Shown here: in pieces, positions 1 to 10,304 of the stretch
Layout: every line of letters starts with the position of its first letter
How positions within the stretch are numbered: the first letter of the stretch is position 1
DNA from: Streptomyces flaveolus
GTDB lineage: Bacteria; Actinomycetota; Actinomycetes; Streptomycetales; Streptomycetaceae
Direction: 5' to 3'
Assembly: GCF_000716535.1 (NCBI RefSeq)
Contig: NZ_JNWV01000004.1
Span: 345,793 to 409,792 of the forward strand
Length of the DNA stretch: 64,000 nt
Program-made: the position numbers and the translations under genes
Notes under the pieces: generated by a model
What the model was told of the DNA's origin: nothing
Seen by the model: only the letters and a program-made list of their open reading frames with translations
The model's database searches: none

Positions 1-1256
1 AGAAGGACGACGTGCGGGCGGGCGATCTGCGGCTGGCGCTCGGTAGCGGGGGCGGGAACCAGGAGTCGTACACCATGACCGTCCGGGGCGGGCGGGTCGA
101 CATCAGCGGGCCCGGCGAGGCCGGCGTGTTCTACGGCACCCGCACCCTGAAGCAGGAGGTCCACGGCGGCGGCACGGCACCCGAGGGCGTCGTGAAGGAC
201 GAGCCCGCCAAGCCGGTGCGCGGGTTCATGCTGGACATCGCCCGCAAGCCGTACGGCGAGACCTGGATCGAGGACCGGATACGCGAGCTGGGGGACCTCA
301 AGTTCAACGAGCTGGGCCTGCACTTCTCCGACGACCAGGCCTTCAGGATCGAGTCCAGCAGCCACCCCGAGATCGTCTCCAAGGACCATCTGACCAAGGC
401 CCAGGTCAGGAAGATCGTGGCGCTGGCGGACAGCCGGCACATCACCGTCGTACCGGAGATCGACTCGCCGGGGCACCTGGGCGCCGTCATCGCCGCCCAC
501 CCGGACCTCCAGCTGCGCAACGCGAGCGGGGTGCCGACGCGGGGCGCCGTCGACATCTCCAAGGACGCCTCCGCGCGGATCGTCGACGACCTGCTCGACG
601 AGTACGCCGGGCTCTTCACCGGCGACCAGTGGCACCTGGGCGGGGACGAGTACCAGGCGCTGACCGTCAGGGACCCGCAGGCCTCGTATCCCCAGCTGGC
701 CGCCGCCGCCCGGCAGGCCTTCGGCGCCGGCGCGACCGTCGCCGACCTCGCCACCGGCTGGCTGAACGACCGCGCGGCCACCGTCCGCGCCCACGACCGG
801 ACCGTCCGCGCGTGGAACGACGGCTTCTACCGCGACACCTCCGTGCGGCCCGACCCGGACATCCGGGTCGCCTACTGGACCGGCAAGGAGATCGGCGCCC
901 GGCAGCCCGTGGAGTACCTGAGCGCCGGGCGGAAGGTGCTCAACTACAACGACGAGTTCCTCTACTACGTGCTCGGGCAGCCGCAGACCTTCGTCTACCC
1001 GACCGGACAGCGGATCTACGAGCAGTGGAGCCCGCGCGTGCTGCGCGGCACCACCGCCGTGCCGGAGCGCTACGACGGGCAGATCCTGGGCGGCTCGTTC
1101 GCGGTCTGGTCCGACTTCCCGAACGCGCAGACGCAGGCACAGGTCGCCGCCGGCATCCGGATGCCGCTGCGGGCCACCGCGCAGAAGCTGTGGGACCCGG
1201 GCACGCCCCCGCTGTCCTGGGCCGGCTTCCGCGAGCTGGCGGACCGGCTGGGCTGA
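1..1256 (+). CDS. Beta-N-acetylhexosaminidase, GH20 family (5' end outside window)
   Basis: The reading frame is open to the left edge of the window, so the N-terminus (signal peptide and start of the GH20b domain) is missing. The visible part is the (beta/alpha)8 catalytic domain: RGFMLDIARK strand, HFSDDQAF, and the HLGGDEY motif whose Asp-Glu pair polarises the substrate acetamido group and acts as general acid. The enzyme removes terminal GlcNAc/GalNAc by substrate-assisted catalysis. Streptomyces homologues are usually secreted chitobiases, but export cannot be verified here. The gene ends about 150 bases before the next gene, which appears separately expressed. Confidence 0.93.
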   Translation, partial: KDDVRAGDLRLALGSGGGNQESYTMTVRGGRVDISGPGEAGVFYGTRTLKQEVHGGGTAPEGVVKDEPAKPVRGFMLDIARKPYGETWIEDRIRELGDLKFNELGLHFSDDQAFRIESSSHPEIVSKDHLTKAQVRKIVALADSRHITVVPEIDSPGHLGAVIAAHPDLQLRNASGVPTRGAVDISKDASARIVDDLLDEYAGLFTGDQWHLGGDEYQALTVRDPQASYPQLAAAARQAFGAGATVADLATGWLNDRAATVRAHDRTVRAWNDGFYRDTSVRPDPDIRVAYWTGKEIGARQPVEYLSAGRKVLNYNDEFLYYVLGQPQTFVYPTGQRIYEQWSPRVLRGTTAVPERYDGQILGGSFAVWSDFPNAQTQAQVAAGIRMPLRATAQKLWDPGTPPLSWAGFRELADRLG

Positions 1257-1406
1257 GAACCGAGTGGACGCACGGCGGCGTCCGCCCCTATGTTCCGGTG
1301 TCCGCGCGCGTCCTCGGAACGCGCGCGTCCGTCACCGGTGGCCGCGCGTCGCTTCGGGGAGAGCCGACGCACCGGCCCGGCTCTCATCTCTCGGGGGGAC
1401 TCCGCC

Positions 1407-2126
1407 ATGACCTCGCCCATGCCCACACCGCCGTACCCCGCGTCGCCGTACCCTACGCCGCCCGGCGCCTGGCTGCGCTCGCCGGTCGCGCTCGGCCGGG
1501 CCACCGCCGTACTGCTCGGGCTCGTCATCGCCACCGACCTGTTCGCCTGCTGCGCGGACCTGCTGGAACTCGACGTCGCCGGCGACATCGCCGACGGCGC
1601 CGCCGGGGCCGGCGTCGTCGGCCGGGCCGACCGCGCGGACGCGCTCTACGCGGTGGCCGGCGTCTCCCAGGTGGTCGCGCTGGTCGCCACGGTGGTCGTC
1701 TACCTGTGCTGGCTGTGGCGGGTCCGGGTGAACGCCGAGGTGTTCGACGCCTCCCGGCACCGCATGAAGCGCGGCTGGACGATCGGCGGCTGGTTCTGCC
1801 CGGTCGTCAACCTCTGGTTCCCGCGCCGGATCGTCGCCGACAGCTGGGACGCCAGCGCCCCCTGGGGCACGCGGTCCGGGCACACGCCGGTCGACGCCTG
1901 GTGGACGCTGTGGATCATCAGCCTCGTCGCGGGCCGGTACGCGTACACCACGTCCCGGAACGCCGAGACGGCGGCCGAACTGCGCGACGCCGCCCGGGTG
2001 ATGCTGTTCTCCGACGGGATCGACATCGCGGCGGCCGTCCTCGCCATGGTGGTGGTCGTCCGGCTGACCCGTATGCAGGAGCGCAAGGTGTTCTCGGGCG
2101 AGCTGCCCGCCCCCGCCTTCGGCTGA
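1407..2126 (+). CDS. DUF4328-type membrane protein
   Basis: A 239-residue protein with a short proline/tyrosine-rich N-terminus (repeats of PYPASPYPTPP type) and four predicted membrane segments, near residues 27-48, 88-107, 165-182 and 208-226. A basic, tryptophan-rich loop with GWTIGGWFCPVVNLWFPRR lies between segments 2 and 3. That loop is the hallmark of the DUF4328 family, whose function is unknown. The ATG at 1407 is preferred over an upstream in-frame start because a GGGGGGA ribosome-binding site lies six bases before it. The extra upstream residues would be arginine/serine-rich and unlike a membrane protein N-terminus. Confidence 0.8.
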   Translation: MTSPMPTPPYPASPYPTPPGAWLRSPVALGRATAVLLGLVIATDLFACCADLLELDVAGDIADGAAGAGVVGRADRADALYAVAGVSQVVALVATVVVYLCWLWRVRVNAEVFDASRHRMKRGWTIGGWFCPVVNLWFPRRIVADSWDASAPWGTRSGHTPVDAWWTLWIISLVAGRYAYTTSRNAETAAELRDAARVMLFSDGIDIAAAVLAMVVVVRLTRMQERKVFSGELPAPAFG

Positions 2127-2244
2127 CCGCCCGCCACTGTCGCCTTTGGCTGAATACCTCCGCTGTGACACTCCCGCGCCGTCGCACGCAGTAAGGGGAA
2201 ATGCGGGCTCCGTACCGGTCGGCGCCCTGGCGAGGGAGGCATCC

Positions 2245-2814
2245 ATGAGCCTGGTGGAACTGATCGCACAGGCCGACGAACGCGCACTGGCCGCCAGTGG
2301 ATTGGCTTGTTCGGATCGGTGTCTGCCGCTGCTCGGCGCTGCCGACGAGCTGCTGCGCCCGCTGTGGGCCCGCCTCGCCGACGACTCCGACTGGTCCGCG
2401 GACCTGGCCCTGGCCCGCACCGCGCTCGGCCCCGCGGACCCCGCCGACGACGAGGCCGCGCGGCTCACCCGGCGCATGCTGGAGTCGGCCCCGGCCGAGC
2501 GCACCGCCGGCGCGGTACGGGCCTGGGCCGACGCCTGCTCGGTCGCCTCGTTGCGCGTCCACCGGCTGCTCGACCCCGCCGCGGACGGCGACCCGGCCCC
2601 GGACGGCCTCGGCGCCGGGCGCGCGGGCGACACGGCGGGCCTGCCGCCGCTCGTCGCCGCCGAGCTGCGCCGTCAGGCCGCCGTCCTGGAACTCCTCGCG
2701 GGGCACGGCGCGCAGGGGCTGCGCCGGGCGCTGGAGGTGTCGGTGGAGGGCCGCCGGGTGTTGCGCGCAGTGGTCTCGCGCCGGGCGCGCAGCGTCGCGG
2801 AACCGGGTGCGTGA
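2245..2814 (+). CDS. Hypothetical protein, helical, 189 aa
   Basis: I do not recognise a named family. The protein is acidic and alanine/leucine-rich, probably all-helical and cytoplasmic, with no membrane segment or signal peptide. The start at ATG 2245 is supported by a GAGGGAG ribosome-binding site about nine bases upstream. Codon use is typical of the neighbourhood. It lies on the same strand as the genes on either side but is separated from each by about 120 bases. Confidence 0.65.
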   Translation: MSLVELIAQADERALAASGLACSDRCLPLLGAADELLRPLWARLADDSDWSADLALARTALGPADPADDEAARLTRRMLESAPAERTAGAVRAWADACSVASLRVHRLLDPAADGDPAPDGLGAGRAGDTAGLPPLVAAELRRQAAVLELLAGHGAQGLRRALEVSVEGRRVLRAVVSRRARSVAEPGA

Positions 2815-2933
2815 GGGGGGTCTGTGACCCTCGTGCGGCGGACGTGGGGTGGTCCTGCGACGGTTGGCCGAACGTCGGGAGAAACGTTTCGAACCACGGT
2901 GACGGAACTCCGCCCCGGCTCGCTCTTTCCTAT

Positions 2934-3371
2934 GTGACAGCCCAAGTGACGACTCATGTGACAGCTCAGGCGGCCGCCCGGTCCCAGGCAGCACAGCACG
3001 AGACCAGGCCGAGTGCCGCGACCAAGCCCGTGCGGTGGGCGGCGGACGCGGTGGCGACCATGCGCGAGGGCGCGCGCGTACGGCTCGACTACTCGGCGCA
3101 GAGCCTGTGGCGGGTGGACCGGATGATCGAGGAGATACGGCGCGAGGGGCCGCCGTACGCGGCCGTCGAGAGCGTGCTGCGCGGCTTCGGCGCCTACGCC
3201 GGCGAGGTGATCGTCCGGCAGACCGGCGCCGAGTGGTGGGCGACCGGCGGCGAGCACTGGGTGCGCACCCCCGACGGCCGGCTGTGGGACCCCGTCGACG
3301 AGGCCCGCCGCTGCTACGCCGGCCACGGCTCGCTGCGGCTGCTGTGCCGGGACGCGACCGCCCCCGGCTGA
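2934..3371 (+). CDS. Hypothetical protein, 145 aa
   Basis: No named family recognised. The conserved-looking core begins near residue 30 (PVRWAADAVATMREGARVRLDYSAQSL), and the C-terminal half has a tryptophan-rich stretch (EWWATGGEHWVRTPDGRLW). The N-terminus has three in-frame GTG codons at 2934, 2943 and 2955, so the start is uncertain; 2934 is the outermost. No clear ribosome-binding site distinguishes them. The upstream gap holds a 10-bp palindrome, GAAACGTTTC, at 2881-2890 that could be an operator, though this is only a pattern. Confidence 0.6.
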   Translation: MTAQVTTHVTAQAAARSQAAQHETRPSAATKPVRWAADAVATMREGARVRLDYSAQSLWRVDRMIEEIRREGPPYAAVESVLRGFGAYAGEVIVRQTGAEWWATGGEHWVRTPDGRLWDPVDEARRCYAGHGSLRLLCRDATAPG

Positions 3372-3476
3372 CCGGTCACGGCCCGGCTGTGACACTTCCG
3401 TCGGGGCCGACGCTGATGATCGTGGAGGGCGGGGACACGGCCGGAGCGTGTCGCACCGTGAGGCAAGCGCCACGCA

Positions 3477-4127
3477 GTGGCCAGGAACTCGGCACGAACG
3501 AGGACGGTCTTGGGCCAGGGAGGGGTACCCCGCCGCCCGCAACCGCGGGACGGGGAACTGGGCGCGGCCGTCGCGCGGGCCCAGGACGGCGACGAGACCG
3601 CGTTCGCGGTGGCCTACCGGATCGTGCAGCCCGGCCTGCTGGGCTATCTGCGGGGTCTGGTCGGCGACGACGCGGAGGACGTCGCCTCCGACGCCTGGCT
3701 GGAGATCGCGCGTGACCTCGGCCGGTTCCGGGGCGACGGCGCGGGCTTCCGCGGCTGGACCGCGACCATCGCCCGGCACCGCGCGCTGGACCATCTGCGT
3801 CGGCAGCGGGTACGGCCCCGGGCGGCGCAGTTGGAGCAGGACGCCCTGGAGCTGCCCGGCCGGCACAGCACCCACGACCAGGCCCTGGAGTCGCTCTCCA
3901 CCGAACGCGCGCTGGAACTGGTCCGCGCGCTGCCCCGGGACCAGGCCGAGGCGGTGCTGCTGCGGGTGGTCGTCGGCCTCGACGGCCCGGCCGCGGCCCG
4001 CGTCCTCGGCAAACGCCCCGGCGCCGTCCGTACGGCCGCGTACCGGGGCCTGCGGCGCCTGGCCCGCCAGCTCGGCACGGACGGGACGGCGGACCCGGAT
4101 CCGCCGGCGCGGAGTGAGCCGGGGTGA
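3477..4127 (+). CDS. ECF-type RNA polymerase sigma factor (module 1)
   Basis: A 216-residue group-4 sigma factor. Region 2 is visible as LVGDDAEDVASDAWLEIARDL followed by GFRGWTATIARHRALDHLR (-10 recognition). Region 4 is visible as LPRDQAEAVLLRVVVGLDGPAAARVLGK then a helix-turn-helix (-35 recognition). The start is uncertain. GTG 3477 gives the longest form, but TTG 3510 has a GAGGA site a few bases upstream and matches the N-terminus of the paralogue at 5586. It is followed by a membrane-protein gene, as in the second module, which suggests the downstream protein controls it. Confidence 0.85.
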   Translation: MARNSARTRTVLGQGGVPRRPQPRDGELGAAVARAQDGDETAFAVAYRIVQPGLLGYLRGLVGDDAEDVASDAWLEIARDLGRFRGDGAGFRGWTATIARHRALDHLRRQRVRPRAAQLEQDALELPGRHSTHDQALESLSTERALELVRALPRDQAEAVLLRVVVGLDGPAAARVLGKRPGAVRTAAYRGLRRLARQLGTDGTADPDPPARSEPG

Positions 4128-4444
4128 ACGTGCCGACGGGTGCGGGACGTATGTACGGGCGTGGAGAGTCGGCTCCGCGGACGTCTCCGGCGTCGGCGGA
4201 AGCGGTGTTCGGGGCCTGGCTTCCGGCGCCGGGGGCCTCTGGGCCGGGGTGGCTCTGGGGCTCGGGTGCGGTGGGCGTACGGCTCCGCTGGTCCGCCGGT
4301 TCGGGCGCGGGGCTGTGACGACCGGCGGGCGCGGGTGCGCGGCCGTGACGGCCGACAGGTGTGGGCGCCGGGGGTTTCGGCGGGTGGGCGCGGGTGGATC
4401 GGCGTACGGAGTTCCGGGTGGACCGGATGAGGGCGGGAACGGGC
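4128..4444 (+). other. Gene-free stretch between sigma factor and its partner gene
   Basis: These 317 bases separate the first ECF gene from its presumed membrane partner. Short reading frames exist in every frame, including one of 64 codons at 4124 overlapping the sigma stop, but their glycine/arginine composition looks like GC-rich noise. The second module has no such gap: its two genes overlap by one base. I see no clear terminator or repeat here. Confidence 0.4.
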
Positions 4445-5293
4445 ATGGGTGAACGGCGCAGCGGCGGCGGACCGGCCGGTCGTCGGCGTGCGCACCCCGG
4501 CGGTGCCGTCGCCGCGCCGGACCCGGCGGACGCCTCCGGGCTGGAGACGCGGTTCGCCGCCGCGCTGCGCGCCGACCGCGTCGACGCCGAGGCCGAGCGC
4601 GGCGCCGTCGCCGCCTTCCGCGCCGCGCGCGACGCGGGGGCGCACGACGCGCGGACCCGCGCCCGGGACGACTGGCGGCCCGGGCGGCCGGCACCCGCCC
4701 GCCGCTCGCTGCGGACCACTCTCTCGCTCGCGCTGGCGAGCCTCACGCTGGGCGGAGTCGCCGTCGCGGCCATCGGCTCCGCCGGGTCCGGCACGCACGA
4801 CGACGACCGGAGCCGATCGCCACGGTCCACGCCACCGGCGGCGAGCACTCCGTCCGCCTCGGCCGACGCCCCGGCAGCCGGGCCCGCGGACACCCCGTCC
4901 GCGGATCGCCCCGGGCAGTCGGCCGCCGCCCAGGACACCCTCGCCCGCTGCCGCGCCTACACGCGGGCCGGGGAACGCGGCGGCGCGCTGGACACGGCGG
5001 CCTGGCAGCGGCTCGTCACGGCGGCGGGGGGAGCAGGGAAGGTCGCCGCCTACTGCGCCGCTCGCTCGGAGCGGAAGCAGGGCGAGAACACCGACGACGC
5101 GGGCACGTCCGGCAACACCGGCAACACCGGCACCACCGGCAATGCGGGCACCACCGGCAGTACCGCTGACAGCGGTAGCGGGGAGAGCAAGGGTGGCGGC
5201 AGCCGGGGGAACGCGGCCGCGGGGAACTCGGCCGGCGGCGCAGCGGCCGGAGGTAAGGCGGCCGGCGGTGACTCCTCCGGCGGCAAGCCGTAA
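4445..5293 (+). CDS. Putative membrane partner / anti-sigma candidate (module 1)
   Basis: A 282-residue single-pass membrane protein. The N-terminal cytoplasmic part contains EAERGAVAAFRAARDAG, also found in the paralogue at 6248. A membrane segment (TTLSLALASLTLGGVAVAAIG) lies near residues 90-112. After it come a Ser/Pro/Ala linker, a small ectodomain starting CRAYTRAGERGG and ending GKVAAYC (two Cys 35 residues apart), and a low-complexity Gly/Thr/Asn tail. No zinc-binding anti-sigma motif is visible, so the anti-sigma role is inferred only from position next to an ECF gene. ATG 4445 is chosen; ATG 4427 is an alternative. Confidence 0.65.
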   Translation: MGERRSGGGPAGRRRAHPGGAVAAPDPADASGLETRFAAALRADRVDAEAERGAVAAFRAARDAGAHDARTRARDDWRPGRPAPARRSLRTTLSLALASLTLGGVAVAAIGSAGSGTHDDDRSRSPRSTPPAASTPSASADAPAAGPADTPSADRPGQSAAAQDTLARCRAYTRAGERGGALDTAAWQRLVTAAGGAGKVAAYCAARSERKQGENTDDAGTSGNTGNTGTTGNAGTTGSTADSGSGESKGGGSRGNAAAGNSAGGAAAGGKAAGGDSSGGKP

Positions 5294-5317
5294 GGCATCG
5301 GCCGACCCGCGAAGGCA

Positions 5318-5359
5318 ACGGCCGGGGCCGCCACCCCCCACAGGAGAGGCCCCGGCCGT
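5318..5359 (+). terminator. Hairpin terminator after module 1
   Basis: Perfect 12-bp inverted repeat ACGGCCGGGGCC / GGCCCCGGCCGT with an 18-base loop, starting 25 bases after the partner gene. There is no T-run, as is common for Streptomyces terminators. It separates module 1 from module 2. Confidence 0.7.
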
Positions 5360-5585
5360 CGCGCGGACGGGCCGCGCGCGGCCCGTACTCTCTTCAGCGC
5401 CGCGGGTGCGGTTTCTGTCACACCCCGCCACACCGCGGCCACATCGCGACCCCCTCCCGGCCTCACGCTGCGCACATCCGAACCCGGTCACGAGTTAGTT
5501 GCATCTTCTACAGACATGGACGAGCAGCGGTTCACGCCGTAACGTGCCTTTCGCGCCGACCGAAGACAGGCGTAAAGGGAGTACG

Positions 5586-6248
5586 GTGCTGGGGGACGAC
5601 GCGGAGCTGACCGCCGCGGTGCGTGCGGCACAGGACGGAGACGAGACCGCGTTCCGTACGGTGTACCGCGCGGTGCACCCGCGCCTGCTCGGATACGTCC
5701 GCACCCTGGTCGGCGACCTGGACGCTGAGGACGTCGCGTCCGAGGCCTGGCTCCAGATCGCCCGCGACCTGGACCGCTTCAGCGGTGACGCCGACCGGTT
5801 CCGCGGCTGGGCCGCCCGGATCGCGCGAAACCGCGCCCTGGACCACATACGCATGCGGGGCCGCCGCCCCGCCATAGGTGGCGACGAGACCGAGCTGACC
5901 GGCCGCGCCGCCGAGTCCGACACGGCCGGCGAGGCCATCGAGGCCCTGGCCACCGACAGCACCCTCTCCCTGATCGCCCGGCTCCCGCAGGACCAGGCCG
6001 AGGCGGTCGTCCTGCGCGTGGTCGTGGGCCTCGACGCCAAGACCGCCGCCGAGACCCTCGGCAAACGCGCGGGCGCCGTCCGGACCGCCGCCCACCGTGG
6101 TCTGAAGCGCCTCGCGGAGCTGATCGGCGCCGATCCGGAATCGGCGGGCGGACTCGACGCGCTCCCCCCACAAAGAGAACCGCGCCGGGGCGCGGTGACG
6201 TCCGCAACTGTGACGCATACGCGTGCGCGGACGCAGAAGGACATGTGA
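5586..6248 (+). CDS. ECF-type RNA polymerase sigma factor (module 2)
   Basis: A 220-residue sigma factor closely related to the one at 3477. Region 2 is LVGDLDAEDVASEAWLQIARDL plus FRGWAARIARNRALDHIR; region 4 is LPQDQAEAVVLRVVVGLDAKTAAETLGK plus its helix-turn-helix. GTG 5586 is favoured by an AAAGGGA site seven bases upstream and by alignment with the paralogue. The stop overlaps the start of the next gene (TGATG), so the two are translationally coupled. The 230-base upstream gap is relatively AT-rich and probably holds the promoter. Confidence 0.88.
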   Translation: MLGDDAELTAAVRAAQDGDETAFRTVYRAVHPRLLGYVRTLVGDLDAEDVASEAWLQIARDLDRFSGDADRFRGWAARIARNRALDHIRMRGRRPAIGGDETELTGRAAESDTAGEAIEALATDSTLSLIARLPQDQAEAVVLRVVVGLDAKTAAETLGKRAGAVRTAAHRGLKRLAELIGADPESAGGLDALPPQREPRRGAVTSATVTHTRARTQKDM

Positions 6249-7444
6249 TGGCCGACGAGCAGTACAAGTGGCTGAACCGGGAGACGGCGGAACGCCTGCT
6301 GCGCGGTGAGCCACTGGAAGCCGTCGACCCCTCCGCCCGTGACCAGGCCGAACGTCTCTCCCGGGCGCTCGGCGCGCTGTCCGAGCAGGCGGCGCCCGCA
6401 CCCGGTGAACTGCCCGGCGAGCAGGCCGCCCTGGCCGCGTTCCGCAAGGTCCGCGAGGCCGCCGAGGCGGAGCGCACCGCCGCCGCGCACGCCCCCGCCG
6501 CCCCCCGCACCCCCGCACGCGGCACCGACGCCGGCCTGGTCCGCATCGGCGCCCCGGCCCGTACCGGAATCCGCACCCGGCGCTCCCGCCGGGGCCGACC
6601 GGTGCGCCTGGCCCTCGCCGCGGCGGTGGCCGCGGGCACGCTCGGCGGGGTCGCCGTGGCCGCCGGCAGCGGAGTGCTGCCCACGCCGTTCGACGACGAG
6701 CACCCCCGCCCCGCCACTTCCGTGTCCCCCGACACGACCACCGGACAGCCGCTCGCCTCACCGTCCGCACCGGGTGACGGGACCGGGACGGGCGCACCGG
6801 ACGGCGGTACGCGTGGGCGGAGCGGTGGCACCGACGACGAGGCCGCGGGGACGGACGACGGCGCCGGCCGGAACGCCGTACCCGGCTCCGGAGCCCCCTC
6901 CGCGACGTCCGGCACCGGGTGGCTCGGCGCCCCCGCGGCCTGTCGTGCGCTGCGGGACGGCAAGGACCTGGACGCCGGCCGCAAGCGCGCCCTGGAACGC
7001 CTGGCGGGCGGCCCCGGCCGCGTGACCACGTACTGCAAGGTGCTGCTGGGCGCCGGTGACTCCGCCTCCGGCGGCACGGGCGGCGCGAACAGCGGCGGCA
7101 GCGGCGGGAACACCACCGGCCAGGGCTCGGACAACGGCAAGGGCGAGGGCAAGGACGGCGGAAAGGACGGGGGCAAGGGCAAGGGCGACGACGGCCCGGC
7201 CGGCCCGGGCGGCGGCAAGGGCAACGGCAAAGACGCTGGTAAGGGCGGCGGCAAGGGCGGCAGCGGCAAAGACGGTGGCAAGGACAGCGGCAAGGGCGGA
7301 GGCAAGGGCGGCGGCGGCAAGGGCGGCGGCCTGCACCGCGATGGCGCAGCCCCCGCTCCCTCGGCCTACGCGCCCGCGCACCCCGGCGCATCCGGCAACG
7401 GCTCCACGACGGCGTCACCGACTCCGACGTACACCGCGCTCTGA
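6248..7444 (+). CDS. Putative membrane partner / anti-sigma candidate (module 2)
   Basis: A 398-residue protein coupled to the sigma gene by a one-base overlap. The cytoplasmic N-terminus includes EQAALAAFRKVREA, matching the module 1 partner. One membrane segment (LALAAAVAAGTLGGVAVAAG) lies near residues 120-140. After a Thr/Ser/Pro linker comes the two-Cys ectodomain (CRALRDGKDLD ... GRVTTYC, Cys 31 apart). The last ~130 residues are a Gly/Lys/Asp-rich low-complexity tail (GGKDGGKGKG type) likely to lie in the cell wall. Anti-sigma or sensor function is inferred from genomic pairing. The Gly/Lys tail is much longer than in module 1. Confidence 0.7.
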   Translation: MADEQYKWLNRETAERLLRGEPLEAVDPSARDQAERLSRALGALSEQAAPAPGELPGEQAALAAFRKVREAAEAERTAAAHAPAAPRTPARGTDAGLVRIGAPARTGIRTRRSRRGRPVRLALAAAVAAGTLGGVAVAAGSGVLPTPFDDEHPRPATSVSPDTTTGQPLASPSAPGDGTGTGAPDGGTRGRSGGTDDEAAGTDDGAGRNAVPGSGAPSATSGTGWLGAPAACRALRDGKDLDAGRKRALERLAGGPGRVTTYCKVLLGAGDSASGGTGGANSGGSGGNTTGQGSDNGKGEGKDGGKDGGKGKGDDGPAGPGGGKGNGKDAGKGGGKGGSGKDGGKDSGKGGGKGGGGKGGGLHRDGAAPAPSAYAPAHPGASGNGSTTASPTPTYTAL

Positions 7445-7481
7445 TCCACGTCACCCCGTCTGACCTGCGCTTTTGCGAGCA

Positions 7482-7496
7482 CCGAAAATATTTCGG
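7482..7496 (+). terminator. Small AT-rich hairpin after module 2
   Basis: CCGAAA-ATA-TTTCGG, a 6-bp stem with a 3-base loop in an unusually AT-rich patch 40 bases past the stop codon. It could terminate module 2 transcripts. The stem is short, so confidence is low. Confidence 0.35.
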
Positions 7497-7673
7497 CGCG
7501 AGGTGTGACGTTTCTGGAGCCCGTGACGCAGTAATGAGTGAGCCGACTGGTCATCGGCCGTCGCACGGAGCCGGGGTTCCCCCCGTACCCGCGGCTCGTG
7601 CACCTGGCGCGGGCGGGACACGTTCCCCCGGTCCCGCCCGCGCCCCGCAAGCCACCGCCCTCGGCAGGACCTC

Positions 7674-8567
7674 TCACCAGGACACGACGACCTTGTCGCC
7701 GATCCTCACCTGCGCGAAGAGCCGCGCGATCGCCGTCTCGTCCCGGACGTTGACGCATCCGTGGGAACCGCCCGCGTAGCCGCGCGCCGCGAAGTCGTAC
7801 GAGTAGTGGACCGCCTGGCCACCGCTGAAGAACATGGCGTACGGCATCGGCGAGTGATAGATGGTCGACACATGGTGCCGTGACTTCCAGTAGACGGTGA
7901 ACACACCTTCGCGGGTCGGGGTGTACTGCGCGCCGAACCGCACCGCCATCGTGGACAGGGTCCGTCCGTCGACCATCCAGCGCAGGGTCCGGCTGGTCTT
8001 GCTGATGCACAGCACCCGCCCGGTCAGACAGCGCGGATCCGGTGCGGCGGCCGGCTGACCGGCCCCCGGATACAGCTCCGCCCTGCCCGGCGGACGCGTC
8101 ATCGCCACCAGCCGCTGCCAGGTGACGGCGTCCGTCGCGCCGGTCCGGGGCAGCCCGCGCTTGCCCTGGAAGCCCTTGACGGCCTGCTCGGTCGGGCCGT
8201 CGTACGACCCGGTCGGCCCCACGGCCAGCCAGGCCACCTGGCGCAGCCGCGCCTGGAGTTCCCGCACGGCCGGCCCGTCGTCCCCGCGCGACCACAGCAC
8301 CCGCGGCGCGGGCACGGCGGGCGCGGCGGGCGTGACGCTCGGCGGGGCGGCCGGTGTGGCCGTCGGCGGGGCGGCCGGTGCCGTCCGGGCGGGGCCGGAC
8401 CCCGGACTGCTCCGGGCGGTGCCGGAACGCGCACCGCTCGGCACTTCCACATGGACCGGCAGGCCTTGTTTCCCATCGGCGCCCGCCGGCTGCACGGTGC
8501 ACCCGCAGAGCGCGGCGAGTGCGGCGGCCGAGGCGAGCAGAGCGGCAGATCTCCCCGGGATCCTCAT
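7674..8567 (-). CDS. L,D-transpeptidase lipoprotein with peptidoglycan-binding domain
   Basis: A 297-residue exported enzyme that makes 3-3 peptidoglycan crosslinks or attaches substrates to stem peptides. The order is: lipoprotein signal peptide ending LCGC (lipobox, near residue 21); Pro/Ala/Thr linker; a peptidoglycan-binding fold ([15 protein letters not shown] ... [15 protein letters not shown]); and a C-terminal YkuD catalytic domain with [12 protein letters not shown], in which His and Cys are catalytic. ATG 8567 is chosen because it gives a clean signal peptide. The gene converges with the sigma module and is divergent from the mutase gene. Confidence 0.92.
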   Translation of the reverse strand: MRIPGRSAALLASAAALAALCGCTVQPAGADGKQGLPVHVEVPSGARSGTARSSPGSGPARTAPAAPPTATPAAPPSVTPAAPAVPAPRVLWSRGDDGPAVRELQARLRQVAWLAVGPTGSYDGPTEQAVKGFQGKRGLPRTGATDAVTWQRLVAMTRPPGRAELYPGAGQPAAAPDPRCLTGRVLCISKTSRTLRWMVDGRTLSTMAVRFGAQYTPTREGVFTVYWKSRHHVSTIYHSPMPYAMFFSGGQAVHYSYDFAARGYAGGSHGCVNVRDETAIARLFAQVRIGDKVVVSW

Positions 8568-8648
8568 GCCCGGGATGCTTCCCCGCGTGACCGCCGCCGA
8601 ACTACGGGGCATGGTGAGGAGTACCCGTCCTACCGCGCGGAGGCAGCG

Positions 8649-10241
<1,593 letters not shown>

Positions 10242-10304
10242 GCCCCTGGGCGCCCTTCCGGAGGCGGAGGACCGGGTGTCACAGCCCCGTGCGACACTCC
10301 CTCC

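Noticed and set aside
4124..4318. A 64-codon frame overlapping the module 1 sigma stop
   Set aside because: Gly/Trp/Ser-rich composition without recognisable features, no counterpart in module 2, and competing frames of equal length.
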